Source of the DNA: Ruminococcus sp. UBA3286
GTDB taxonomy: Bacteria > Bacillota > Clostridia > Oscillospirales > Ruminococcaceae
DNA: 11,808 nt
Assembly: GCA_002362135.1 (NCBI GenBank)
Contig: DETO01000133.1
Coordinates: 1-11,808, forward strand
Direction: 5' to 3'
Under the pieces are notes generated by a model. That model searched no databases. It was given only the letters and a program-made list of their open reading frames with translations, and was not told the origin of the DNA. The position numbers and the translations under genes are program-made. Positions 1 through 7,371 of the stretch are shown here, one piece after another (positions within the stretch are counted from its first letter, which is position 1; each line of letters begins with the position of its first letter).

Positions 1-1826
1 GTATTCCCATTCTGTTTTAAAATCTTATTCTCATCTTTTTCAAAATCATAATCTTTACTTAAATTTTTAAATTCTGTATCGTTTAACTTAGCAGTAACAC
101 TACCGTTTTGGGGGTCAGTATTTACACCAAACGAAATTTCTACCTCTTTAACAATATCATACTCAACATCAAGATAAATGTCCTCATGAAGATTATTGAC
201 GCCCGCAGGATTTATGAAGAATTCCCATGAACCTTTGGTAACATTTGCATCATCGCTTATAATTGAGCTGTCTCCGCCTGTAAGCTTGCCATTCGCGTCA
301 TATGTTGCATATGGTTTACCTGTTTTTGATTTAATAGTAACTTCGTTGATCTTAACAGTACCATCTGTAAAAGACAATCTTGCAGCTGTTAATTTTCCAT
401 TTTTATACCAAGTAGTGTCTGTCATGTTGCCGTTTACATAATCAATAAGCGGTTCAGTCGGACAATAACACTTAATTTCGTCCGATTCGCTTAACTTGCT
501 ATAAGCCTTAACACCCTCAATTGCCGCATTAACACGAATTACGCCATTGGTTACCACAACATCATCAAACGAAAAAGTAAGCGCTTTATTTTCTGCATAC
601 TTTACGTCTGCTTTGCCATTTTTGAGCGCAACCGACAAAGTATACTTCATACCATTCAGCGGAACATTATCATTAACCGTAACAGTAACATTATTTCCAT
701 TTACGTTGGCTGTAAAATTTCCAGAAATATTTTCGCCCTCATAAACATTAATTGCAACTCCTTCCGTCGTAACCGCGTCATCATTGATGGCTACAGAAAC
801 GGCGTCGCTGAATTTCATATCGCCGACAACGATATTGTAGCCGCTCGAAGGAGTGACCTTAACGATCTCGCCGTAATAATAAGGCAGAGCCTCCTCGCCG
901 CAGAAACGCTCGATAGAATAATCTTCAGGCTCTGCTATATCCTTGATCTTAAGCTCAGCAAAATTTACTACCTGTATATTCATTTCAATCTCATTGAAAT
1001 TGACCTGAACCTCTTCGCCTGCTGCATTAAAGAAAGCGTTGCCCTCTTCATCGATTCCATTCAGGAAAAGTTCATCGTAATCATCGGGAATAATAACATT
1101 GTATGAATCCTGCGACTTTACAACAGTATAATCAAGTTTCTGACTCTGCGACATATCGAACATTCCATTCGCCGCGTTGACATCAGATTCGCAGATATTT
1201 ACGGAAGTTTCCGTAATCACAGGAATCTCGGCAGGTTCTTCCGGAATGATCTCATCGCTGACACCTTCCTGAAGAATTTCAGCCGCCTCTTCAACAATCT
1301 CGCCATCTTCAATAACAGCAATCTCCTGATTGATCGTCTCAGCTTCGGGAACTGCCGTTTCCTCTGCTATCGTGATTCCGCCGCCGATTATTTTATACGG
1401 ATTGTATACAAGTTCGCCTGTCTCTTCGTTAATTCTTGCCTTGACATTAACAGTATAATTTCCGCCCTTGCGAATTACTGTTCCCTCAGCCGAAAATACA
1501 AGCTGTTCAGCTTCTTCGCCCTCGGCAAGCGGATCGAGACTTATAAGTTCCGCTGTGAAATATCTGTTGAACACAGTCGGATTGCTCGCCCTGAGTACAG
1601 ATTCCCCGTCTTCGTTTTTCTCAACAATAAAGCTGAGCGACGTGGGATATTTTGATTTCTGCGTCATCACCTTTGGCGTTTTAACTTCGGTGACAGTATT
1701 CTCTTCTTTTGGTTCGGCAGCTGCCTTTTTAGCAGTCGGAAGAAAATCAAAACCAACGTTAGCGGCAGTTATTGCCGCCGCCAGAGTAATTGCAGAGAGA
1801 CGCTTTAAGAAATTTAATTCTTTCAT
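1..1826 (-). CDS. Large exported protein of unknown function, C-terminus beyond window edge
   Basis: An open frame runs without a stop from an ATG at 1826 to base 1, about 608 residues, so the C-terminus is missing. I chose the start because AGAAAGGA lies 8 bases upstream and the N-terminus is a Sec-type signal peptide: MKELNFLKR, then a hydrophobic Ala-rich stretch to about residue 25. The mature part begins with a β-rich segment. An acidic Glu/Pro-rich linker (about residues 150-210) follows, then Asn/Thr/Val-rich segments suggestive of β-sandwich surface modules, with few Cys. I recognise no enzyme motif and no family. It starts 19 bases after the small membrane protein gene, so it is probably the last or a late gene of the kinase operon. 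DNA coding for roughly the last 260 visible residues (bases 1-770) is clearly more AT-rich than the first part. A surface adhesin or envelope protein is a guess; the reading frame itself is secure. Confidence 0.8.
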   Translation of the reverse strand, partial: MKELNFLKRLSAITLAAAITAANVGFDFLPTAKKAAAEPKEENTVTEVKTPKVMTQKSKYPTSLSFIVEKNEDGESVLRASNPTVFNRYFTAELISLDPLAEGEEAEQLVFSAEGTVIRKGGNYTVNVKARINEETGELVYNPYKIIGGGITIAEETAVPEAETINQEIAVIEDGEIVEEAAEILQEGVSDEIIPEEPAEIPVITETSVNICESDVNAANGMFDMSQSQKLDYTVVKSQDSYNVIIPDDYDELFLNGIDEEGNAFFNAAGEEVQVNFNEIEMNIQVVNFAELKIKDIAEPEDYSIERFCGEEALPYYYGEIVKVTPSSGYNIVVGDMKFSDAVSVAINDDAVTTEGVAINVYEGENISGNFTANVNGNNVTVTVNDNVPLNGMKYTLSVALKNGKADVKYAENKALTFSFDDVVVTNGVIRVNAAIEGVKAYSKLSESDEIKCYCPTEPLIDYVNGNMTDTTWYKNGKLTAARLSFTDGTVKINEVTIKSKTGKPYATYDANGKLTGGDSSIISDDANVTKGSWEFFINPAGVNNLHEDIYLDVEYDIVKEVEISFGVNTDPQNGSVTAKLNDTEFKNLSKDYDFEKDENKILKQNGN

Positions 1827-1845
1827 TACCGTTATCCTTTCTTAA

Positions 1846-2310
1846 TTATTGGTACAAGTTCTTACGATTCCTTAAGTATTTGAAATTTTTACCGTTAAAC
1901 GCAGAATGCATGATTCCGAAAAACAGCATGATTCCATAAGAGATAAGTAATATCGCCTGCGGAACGGCCTTAATTGCAGTAAACATGATCGATATCAGCA
2001 AAAATATTCCAAACAGCATATCCATAATTTTTCCCTGCTTACATGAGAAAAAGCGAAAAATTCCCGGTACGCCGTTTATTTTTTTACCGTGACATTCCTT
2101 TTTTCGGATAATGTTAAGCGCTGTCAGGCATACGCTTCCGAATATCGCTCCAAACCAGAAAAGACCGCCCGACATATACGCCATAATGCGCTGTATGCCT
2201 TCCTTTTCAAAATCCGCAAACGGCATTGTAAAAAAACTCAGAGGGGCTAACGAATACAAACCAAGCATAAGCAGAAATATTCGTGTAAAGCCTTTCTTGT
2301 TTTTAGCCAT
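1846..2310 (-). CDS. Small four-helix membrane protein, unknown function
   Basis: This 154-residue protein has about four hydrophobic helices: residues 9-28, 45-67, 95-113 and 117-136. The N-terminus (AKNKKGFTR), the middle loop (RKKECHGKK) and the C-terminus (KNFKYLRNRK) are all basic. By the positive-inside rule both ends and the middle loop are likely cytoplasmic. The ATG is preceded by GGGGGA directly after the stop codon of the upstream gene, 9 bases away, which points to co-transcription and probably translational coupling. I recognise no domain or catalytic motif. Its position between the repeat-bearing membrane protein and a large exported protein suggests a membrane accessory role in the same system, but that is inferred from context only. 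Confidence 0.8.
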   Translation of the reverse strand: MAKNKKGFTRIFLLMLGLYSLAPLSFFTMPFADFEKEGIQRIMAYMSGGLFWFGAIFGSVCLTALNIIRKKECHGKKINGVPGIFRFFSCKQGKIMDMLFGIFLLISIMFTAIKAVPQAILLISYGIMLFFGIMHSAFNGKNFKYLRNRKNLYQ

Positions 2311-2319
2311 ATTTCCCCC

Positions 2320-3228
2320 TTACTGTATAATTTCCTGCGTATGAATCAGCATGACGTTCTTCACGATGTTGAAATGAACTTTCGAAGCGGAAGCCATCTT
2401 TGCAACTTCATCAAGGCGTGAAGTTTCTCCGTCGCCGACTTTGAAATTAATAGAACCTGCTGCCTGACCGAGTTCACCATTCCGAGCAACATTATGCACG
2501 GGCTGCGGAGCATTTACCGCAGGCGGCGGAGTCGGCTGAACGGGAACAGGATTTTCAGGCGAAAGTACAGTTGTCTGCGATGAATCATTATTGCTGAGAA
2601 CTGTTGTCTGGTTCGCATCATTATTGCCGAGAACCGTTGTCTGCGTTGCGTCGTTATTGCCAAGCACCGTTGTCTGGTTCACATCGTTATTATTGAGTAT
2701 CGTCGTCTGATTTATGTCATTATTAACAGGCGCGGCATAATTATTCGTATTATAATTCGGAATCGGATTCTGAGCAGGCTGCGGAACTTCCATAAGCGGC
2801 TTTGGCGCATATGCCTGTTCATAGCCATTGTAAGGCTGCTGATACTGCTGCTGGTAGTTCTGATAATTCTGCGATGAAAAATTCGGAACATCTTTCTCTT
2901 TCATTCTTTGCAGCTTTTCGGAAAAAGAAGAATGCTGTCCGCTTCCATGAGAATTCTTTTTCCTGCTGCCCTTTCCATTCGACTTGGCGCGAGGATTTAT
3001 CAGACGTCCCGTAAGTGCGTTTTCGGCTTCCATTTCGGTAATTACTCGCTTTTGCGCACGGCCTGTTCTCATATCAAAAATATTCCTGATATCAAATATG
3101 AAAAACATCGCCACTGCAAGAATTGCGAAAACTGCTGCTAAAACAAAGCAGACTATGGAAAGAGTTCCAAAAACGCCAACTAAATTTTCATTGTTGGCTG
3201 CTGCCTTTATAACAACGGAAGTGATCAT
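2320..3228 (-). CDS. Single-pass membrane protein with T-T-V-L repeat tail, candidate kinase substrate/FHA scaffold
   Basis: This 302-residue protein has a short N-terminus, one strong transmembrane helix (about 18-45) and then a basic stretch (DIRNIFDMRTGRAQKR), placing the long C-terminal tail in the cytoplasm. The tail has a Lys/Gly/Ser-rich region (81-100), a Gln/Tyr-rich low-complexity region (about 118-145), and five perfect-length 11-residue repeats at 169-223 (pattern N-N-D-x-x-Q-T-T-V/I-L-x). A Pro-rich linker and an ordered-looking C-terminal segment (about 258-302) follow. Its ATG overlaps the kinase stop codon (ATGA), so the two are translationally coupled. Each repeat has Leu at +3 from the first Thr, the spacing favoured by many FHA domains for phosphothreonine peptides, and T-T-V-L-G recurs in the kinase activation loop next door. 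A phosphorylated docking scaffold is the likely role (inference). No known family is recognised. Confidence 0.85.
   Translation of the reverse strand: MITSVVIKAAANNENLVGVFGTLSIVCFVLAAVFAILAVAMFFIFDIRNIFDMRTGRAQKRVITEMEAENALTGRLINPRAKSNGKGSRKKNSHGSGQHSSFSEKLQRMKEKDVPNFSSQNYQNYQQQYQQPYNGYEQAYAPKPLMEVPQPAQNPIPNYNTNNYAAPVNNDINQTTILNNNDVNQTTVLGNNDATQTTVLGNNDANQTTVLSNNDSSQTTVLSPENPVPVQPTPPPAVNAPQPVHNVARNGELGQAAGSINFKVGDGETSRLDEVAKMASASKVHFNIVKNVMLIHTQEIIQ
2560..2724 (-). repeat. Five in-frame 33-base repeats encoding N-N-D-x-x-Q-T-T-V-L-x
   Basis: Five consecutive 33-base units encode NNDINQTTILN, NNDVNQTTVLG, NNDATQTTVLG, NNDANQTTVLS and NNDSSQTTVLS (residues 169-223 of the membrane protein). The protein pattern is kept much better than the DNA: codons for the same residue vary between units. 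The repeat is therefore maintained by selection on the peptide, or is old, rather than being a fresh slippage product. There are no unrelated spacers, so it is not a CRISPR array. Confidence 0.95.
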
Positions 3229-4952
3229 TGTACTGTTCCTCCTTCCGTATTTTGATTATTATTTTGAGCATCAGGATAGAGATATTTTCGAATATTTTCA
3301 ATATTTGTACTTATGTTTTCAATTTTATCCAACTGTGCCCTTTTTTCGTTTGCATATCCTGAAAGTTGTGGCAATTGATTTTCTATATCTTTCAAACGTT
3401 CATCAATATCTTCTGATGTATAACTTGAACGATACATGTCTTGATTATTCAGTACATCACAGACAAATATATTATAAATTGAAATAACAGTTTTATAATC
3501 TCCGGTATTATTTATTAACTCCTCATCATTAAATAATCGCTCATATTCTGCCCAATTCGACTCACATTTCTCTTGAGTGACTTTTGATGATGAATCAAGA
3601 AATCTAGCTAAACTATGCAATATTTCTTTTCGGCTTTGAATCCTTTTATAATCACGACCGGCTTTTTCAGCAGCAGATTCGATTAATTTTTCATCAGCAT
3701 TTCCAAACCATACAAGCGATTTGCTTGCAGCCACTTTTTGATTATAAGTATCTCCCTCATAATAATCAAATAATAATGCGGTCGCATAATCATAACTTAA
3801 AAGAGTATACTTTTCAGGATTTTCTTTTTTTAATTCACTTATATTAACTTTTGCCTTTTCAAATATTTCATATTCAGTAGCGTCTATTACATCATCATTA
3901 TCAAGCACATTGATCAATTCCGAATAAGCTTCATATTTTTCTGGACGAAGAGCAATAGCCTTTTGGTATAATTTAATCTTTTCTTCATAGGGTGCAGTTG
4001 CTGCTGTATCAACATAACTCTCATAAGAAGAATTAGTCTGAATATTTTTAGCGATATTAAATCCGACGCCGCCGATAAGCGTGACGACAGCAAGAGAAGC
4101 GGCTGCAATAAACGAACGCCATTTCACATTCTGAATGTGCTGACTTTCCGCGTCAAGTTCCTGATAGTGTTCAAGAGCATACATAAGTTCCGCACACGAC
4201 TGATAACGGTCGGGCGGATTCGGACGGGTGCATTTCAGAATTATCGCTTCCAGACCCGATGAAAGCAGCTCGTTGATCTGTCTGATCGGAACCATTTCAT
4301 AGGGCGGAACTGCCGGATTATAACCCGTAACAAGATGATACATAGTTGCGCCGAGACAATATATATCAGTTCGTGGATCTGTCTGTCCCTGACCGCCGTA
4401 CTGTTCGGGAGCTGCATAACCTCTTGTGCCGAGTACCGTGGTATCCTCAACGCTGGAAAGCTTGAATTCACGGGCAGTACCGAAGTCGATAAGCGTAATC
4501 GTATTATCGGGTTTAAGCATAACGTTTGCAGGCTTCATATCACGATAAATGATAGGCGGCTTTCTTGAATGAAGATAACCGAGAACGTCGCACAGCTGCT
4601 TCGACCATTCTATAACGCTGCTTTGCGGCAGAGCGCCTTCTTCCTGAAGTTTTTTGTCAAGAGCGATTCCCTCTATGTAATCCATTACAATAAGGAAAGA
4701 ACCGTTTCCGTCAATTACGTCTACAATACTCGGCAAATTGGGGTGATTGAAGCGTTTCAGCATATCTATTTCAGCGACAAGACCCTGTCTTACAACATTA
4801 AAATCCTGCGTGCCGTCCTTTCGGACTTCCTTGATAGCCCACTGCTTATTCGCTCTTTCGTTCATCGCGAGATAAACAACGCTCATTCCGCCCTTGCCTA
4901 TTACGTTTAATATTTTATATTTTCCATCGATGATCTGTCCAATTTCAAGCAT
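3225..4952 (-). CDS. Transmembrane Ser/Thr protein kinase (Hanks type) with non-PASTA ectodomain
   Basis: This 575-residue protein has an N-terminal kinase domain (about 1-265) with every catalytic element: glycine loop GKGGMSVV (19-26), Lys41, αC Glu61, catalytic Y-R-D at 136-138 with Lys140 and Asn143, DFG at 156-158, and an activation segment with Thr171, Thr172 and Thr176 before APE at 181-183. It should be active. A short juxtamembrane stretch leads to one transmembrane helix (about 280-301). The ectodomain of about 270 residues is helical and charged, with TPR-like pieces, not the PASTA repeats of PrkC/PknB. The start has only a weak ribosome site and lies 10 bases after the phosphatase stop, suggesting coupling. 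The ectodomain DNA is abruptly AT-rich relative to the kinase domain. Likely targets are the neighbouring repeat protein and FHA protein (inference). The ectodomain's ligand is unknown. Confidence 0.95.
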   Translation of the reverse strand: MLEIGQIIDGKYKILNVIGKGGMSVVYLAMNERANKQWAIKEVRKDGTQDFNVVRQGLVAEIDMLKRFNHPNLPSIVDVIDGNGSFLIVMDYIEGIALDKKLQEEGALPQSSVIEWSKQLCDVLGYLHSRKPPIIYRDMKPANVMLKPDNTITLIDFGTAREFKLSSVEDTTVLGTRGYAAPEQYGGQGQTDPRTDIYCLGATMYHLVTGYNPAVPPYEMVPIRQINELLSSGLEAIILKCTRPNPPDRYQSCAELMYALEHYQELDAESQHIQNVKWRSFIAAASLAVVTLIGGVGFNIAKNIQTNSSYESYVDTAATAPYEEKIKLYQKAIALRPEKYEAYSELINVLDNDDVIDATEYEIFEKAKVNISELKKENPEKYTLLSYDYATALLFDYYEGDTYNQKVAASKSLVWFGNADEKLIESAAEKAGRDYKRIQSRKEILHSLARFLDSSSKVTQEKCESNWAEYERLFNDEELINNTGDYKTVISIYNIFVCDVLNNQDMYRSSYTSEDIDERLKDIENQLPQLSGYANEKRAQLDKIENISTNIENIRKYLYPDAQNNNQNTEGGTVQ

Positions 4953-4962
4953 AACAACACAC

Positions 4963-5730
4963 TCAATCCACGCGAACGAGAACAGCCGTGATATTATCTG
5001 TTTCCCTTCGGTTTTTATTTAATTCCGTGAAGTAGATCAGCGTCTCCTTCATCGTGTTTTCATCTGTCATCATCTGCGAATTCATACGCGCAAAGAATTC
5101 GTGCGGGGCAACAACGTGCCTGAAGCCGTCGCAGCAAAGAAGATAACAATCGCCGGGTGTCAGCTCTTCGGAATAAAAATCGGGAATGATCGAATCGCTT
5201 GCGCCGACGCACTGGAGAAGCACGTTGCGTTTATCACTTACGCTGGCTTCTTCCGGAGTCATTCTGCCGAGATCGATCTCGCGCTGGATATAAGTCTGAT
5301 CTTTTGTAAGCTGATATATTGTATCAGACATCTTATATATACGCGAATCTCCGATATTCATAATATAATAACGACCGCCGGCAAAAAGCATGGCGACTAC
5401 CGTAGTACCGAGACTTACTCCGCACTTTGCGCCATAACTGCCTATTCTGGCGTTCATATCAAAGGCAATATTTCCAAAAGCATTGAAAACAGACCTATGA
5501 TTTATTCCCTGACCTATAATTTCGGGGAGTTCATTCTTGAACCAGTCGGAAAACGCCTGTATTAATGCGGCACTTGCGACCTCTCCCTTAGAGAGGCCGC
5601 CCATGCCGTCGCATATAACAGCAAGCAAAACATTTCCGATATCGGTCTCCGCTTCCATGATTAGAGCGGAATCCTGATTCGTTTTTTTCTTGATACCTAC
5701 GTCGGTATGTACTGCTGTTAAATATCTCAT
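4963..5730 (-). CDS. PP2C-family (PPM) Ser/Thr protein phosphatase
   Basis: This 255-residue protein is close to the usual length of bacterial PrpC/Stp phosphatases. It carries the PPM metal-binding motifs in order: N-Q-D (18-20), DGMGG (41-45), S-L-G-T-T (106-110), GDSR (127-130), LTKDQT (141-146), C-D-G (200-202) and a C-terminal D-N (245-246). The metal-ligand Asps are all present, so it should be an active Mn/Mg-dependent phosphatase. It is cytoplasmic, with no signal peptide or membrane helix. AGAGGA precedes the ATG. The gene lies 3 bases after the FHA-protease stop and 10 bases before the kinase. The kinase-phosphatase pairing is the common bacterial arrangement; this enzyme most likely reverses kinase autophosphorylation and phosphorylation of the two neighbouring Thr-motif proteins (inference). 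Confidence 0.96.
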   Translation of the reverse strand: MRYLTAVHTDVGIKKKTNQDSALIMEAETDIGNVLLAVICDGMGGLSKGEVASAALIQAFSDWFKNELPEIIGQGINHRSVFNAFGNIAFDMNARIGSYGAKCGVSLGTTVVAMLFAGGRYYIMNIGDSRIYKMSDTIYQLTKDQTYIQREIDLGRMTPEEASVSDKRNVLLQCVGASDSIIPDFYSEELTPGDCYLLCCDGFRHVVAPHEFFARMNSQMMTDENTMKETLIYFTELNKNRRETDNITAVLVRVD

Positions 5731-5733
5731 AAA

Positions 5734-7290
5734 TTATCCTCTGAATTCAAATTCTTCATCGGCAAGCTTGAATACGTCGCCGCTGTGGAGAAGCTGAGGT
5801 GTATTCGCAGGAATCTTTCTGCCGTTAAGATATGTAAAGTTGCTTGAATTCATATCGGTGATGAAGTAGCTGCCGTTGTTTGCGGAAATCTTAGCGTGCT
5901 GACGGCTTACAGCATTATTATTTACGCAGTAATTAACTCTGCTGTTTTCCTTACCGATGACAAATTCGGGTGCATTTACGGGGATAGAAGTGCCTGTTTT
6001 CTTGCGGATAATGGTAACTCTGCTTGCAGCAGCGCCGCCGCCGAGAATTGAAGTTTCGCCTGCGCCCGAATTGAGGAGCGAAGTTTCGCCTGCTCCGTTA
6101 TCCATGCCGCCGCCCATAGGTGAAGGTGAAATCGGACGAGGATTGGGAGAAGGATTGATGGGAGGACGAGGAGGTACGGGTGCGGGAGCTGCCGGTACGG
6201 GTTCAGGCTTTTTGCCGCCCTTTACAACGAGAATGATTATAAGAATGATAACGATAACCGCTGCTGCTCCGAGGATTCCGATAAGTACCCATGGGGTATC
6301 CTTATCTTTTTCGCCATTTCCACCGTCGTCAGTAGTAGTTGTAGGTGTCGGAGGTGTTGGTGGCTGAGTATCGAGAGATGTTGTCGGGTCAGGATTATCA
6401 TCTGATGTTGGTGGTTCTGTGGAAGGCTGTTCACCATTACAATCGCATTCTGTATATTCAATGTCAAGTATTTTAAGAAGATCTTTGATCTGATTCATCT
6501 CAATTGCGTAGTAATAATCGCCAAAATTAGATGCTGCATTGTTAATACCAACAACGTGTCCTTTATCGTTAACAAGAGGACCGCCTGAATTACCGCCGGA
6601 AAGAACTGCGCTATGCTGAATAAGTTCAACACCTGTCATTCCGATATCTGTTGATCTGTAATGTGTCTTAGAAACATTACCCTGTGTGATAGTAACATCA
6701 TTATCATTGAAAGCAGTATAACTCAACTTATCCTGAAAATCGTTAACGATCGCAGGATAACCGAGAGCATAAATCTGCTCTGTCTGCTGAACGGAGTCGC
6801 TGTCACACAATGCAAGAGGAGTTTTTGTAGTAAGCTTGGTATCGATCTCAAGTATAGCGTAATCGCCCTCTACACTCTCACGTACTATTTTTGCAGGCTC
6901 TTTAACGTCTCCGAGAATAGCGATCTGAATTCCAACATAATCCTTGTCAAATTTATGCTTCTCGCCCATTTTATCGGAATACCACTCTTCGAGTCCTTTG
7001 ATCAAAAGCTTGCCTTCATCTGTTTTATCACTGATATCAGTTACATGATAGCAAGTAATAAGAGTATTTTCATTAATAAGAAATCCTGTACCTGTTTTAC
7101 AGGTAATGGCGTCCTGACCTGAAGGCTGATAATAAGCCTCAACCTGCACAATACCCGATCTGTCCGCATTAACAGCAGCATTAGCGGTTGATTCAGCCGA
7201 TGATGTAAGCGGAATCGCTGTCATAGAAGCAGCCATTGCCGCAGCTGCCAGCGCAAGTGACGTGCGCTTGAATAAATTGGTTATATTCAT
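5734..7290 (-). CDS. Membrane-anchored trypsin-like serine protease with cytoplasmic FHA domain
   Basis: This 518-residue protein has a signal peptide (1-33, ending near SSAES) and an extracytoplasmic trypsin/HtrA-type protease fold (about 45-280). The candidate triad is His82 (TCYHV), Asp143 (GDYAIL) and Ser235 (GGNSGGP). A Pro/Thr/Asp-rich linker (about 288-330), a transmembrane helix (334-357) and a second Pro-rich linker (361-393) follow. Then come a Gly-rich segment with two G-E-T-S-hydrophobic-L motifs (401-416) and a C-terminal FHA domain (about 430-518, with VIGKE, SRQHAKI and N-F-T-Y-L-N-G). Topology places the protease outside and the FHA domain inside. There is no PDZ domain. A perfect AAGGAGGA precedes the ATG. 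The FHA domain should read phosphothreonine made by the kinase two genes downstream. The paired E-T-S motifs resemble the phospho-switch beside the FHA domain of GarA-type proteins (inference). Confidence 0.93.
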   Translation of the reverse strand: MNITNLFKRTSLALAAAAMAASMTAIPLTSSAESTANAAVNADRSGIVQVEAYYQPSGQDAITCKTGTGFLINENTLITCYHVTDISDKTDEGKLLIKGLEEWYSDKMGEKHKFDKDYVGIQIAILGDVKEPAKIVRESVEGDYAILEIDTKLTTKTPLALCDSDSVQQTEQIYALGYPAIVNDFQDKLSYTAFNDNDVTITQGNVSKTHYRSTDIGMTGVELIQHSAVLSGGNSGGPLVNDKGHVVGINNAASNFGDYYYAIEMNQIKDLLKILDIEYTECDCNGEQPSTEPPTSDDNPDPTTSLDTQPPTPPTPTTTTDDGGNGEKDKDTPWVLIGILGAAAVIVIILIIILVVKGGKKPEPVPAAPAPVPPRPPINPSPNPRPISPSPMGGGMDNGAGETSLLNSGAGETSILGGGAAASRVTIIRKKTGTSIPVNAPEFVIGKENSRVNYCVNNNAVSRQHAKISANNGSYFITDMNSSNFTYLNGRKIPANTPQLLHSGDVFKLADEEFEFRG

Positions 7291-7312
7291 ATGTTCCTCC
7301 TTATAATTGGCT

Positions 7313-7336
7313 GTATACCGCGATTTTTCGGCATAC
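7313..7336 (-). promoter_or_regulatory. Hairpin in the leader of the FHA-protease gene
   Basis: On the minus strand GTATGCCG and CGGTATAC form an 8-base stem with one G-U pair and an 8-base loop, about 30 bases upstream of the start codon. No U-tract follows, so it is not a simple terminator. It could be an RNA processing or stability element that separates expression of the WXG100 genes from the signalling genes. The role is not shown by the sequence. Confidence 0.35.
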
Positions 7337-7345
7337 GCCCGTATA

Positions 7346-7368
7346 TGTAACAGATTGCTCTGTTTACA
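7346..7368. promoter_or_regulatory. Imperfect dyad just after the WXG100 stop
   Basis: TGTAACAG and CTGTTTACA are inverted around a short spacer, with one extra T in the right arm. The dyad begins 3 bases past the WXG100 stop codon. It could be an mRNA 3'-end stabiliser or a protein binding site; no T-tract supports termination. Confidence 0.3.
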
Positions 7369-7371
7369 GCA

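Noticed and set aside
1468..1845. Plus-strand open frame of 125 codons
   Set aside because: It is antisense to the signal-peptide-bearing exported protein, which has a proper ribosome site; it also lacks any start signal of its own.
2560..2724. Regular 33-base repeats as a CRISPR array or minisatellite
   Set aside because: The repeats are contiguous with no spacers, lie in frame in a good gene, and encode a conserved peptide with varied codons.
3225..4952. Y-R-D instead of H-R-D in the kinase catalytic loop, possibly a pseudokinase like EssB
   Set aside because: All other catalytic residues (Lys41, Glu61, Asp138, Lys140, Asn143, DFG) are present, and Y-R-D is, to my knowledge, common in clostridial kinases.
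5957..6367. Plus-strand Gly/Pro-rich open frame
   Set aside because: It is the mirror of the Pro-rich linkers and transmembrane helix of the FHA-protease gene.
5734..7290. HtrA/DegP-type chaperone-protease
   Set aside because: The protease fold is similar, but there is no PDZ domain and the C-terminus is a membrane helix plus FHA domain.
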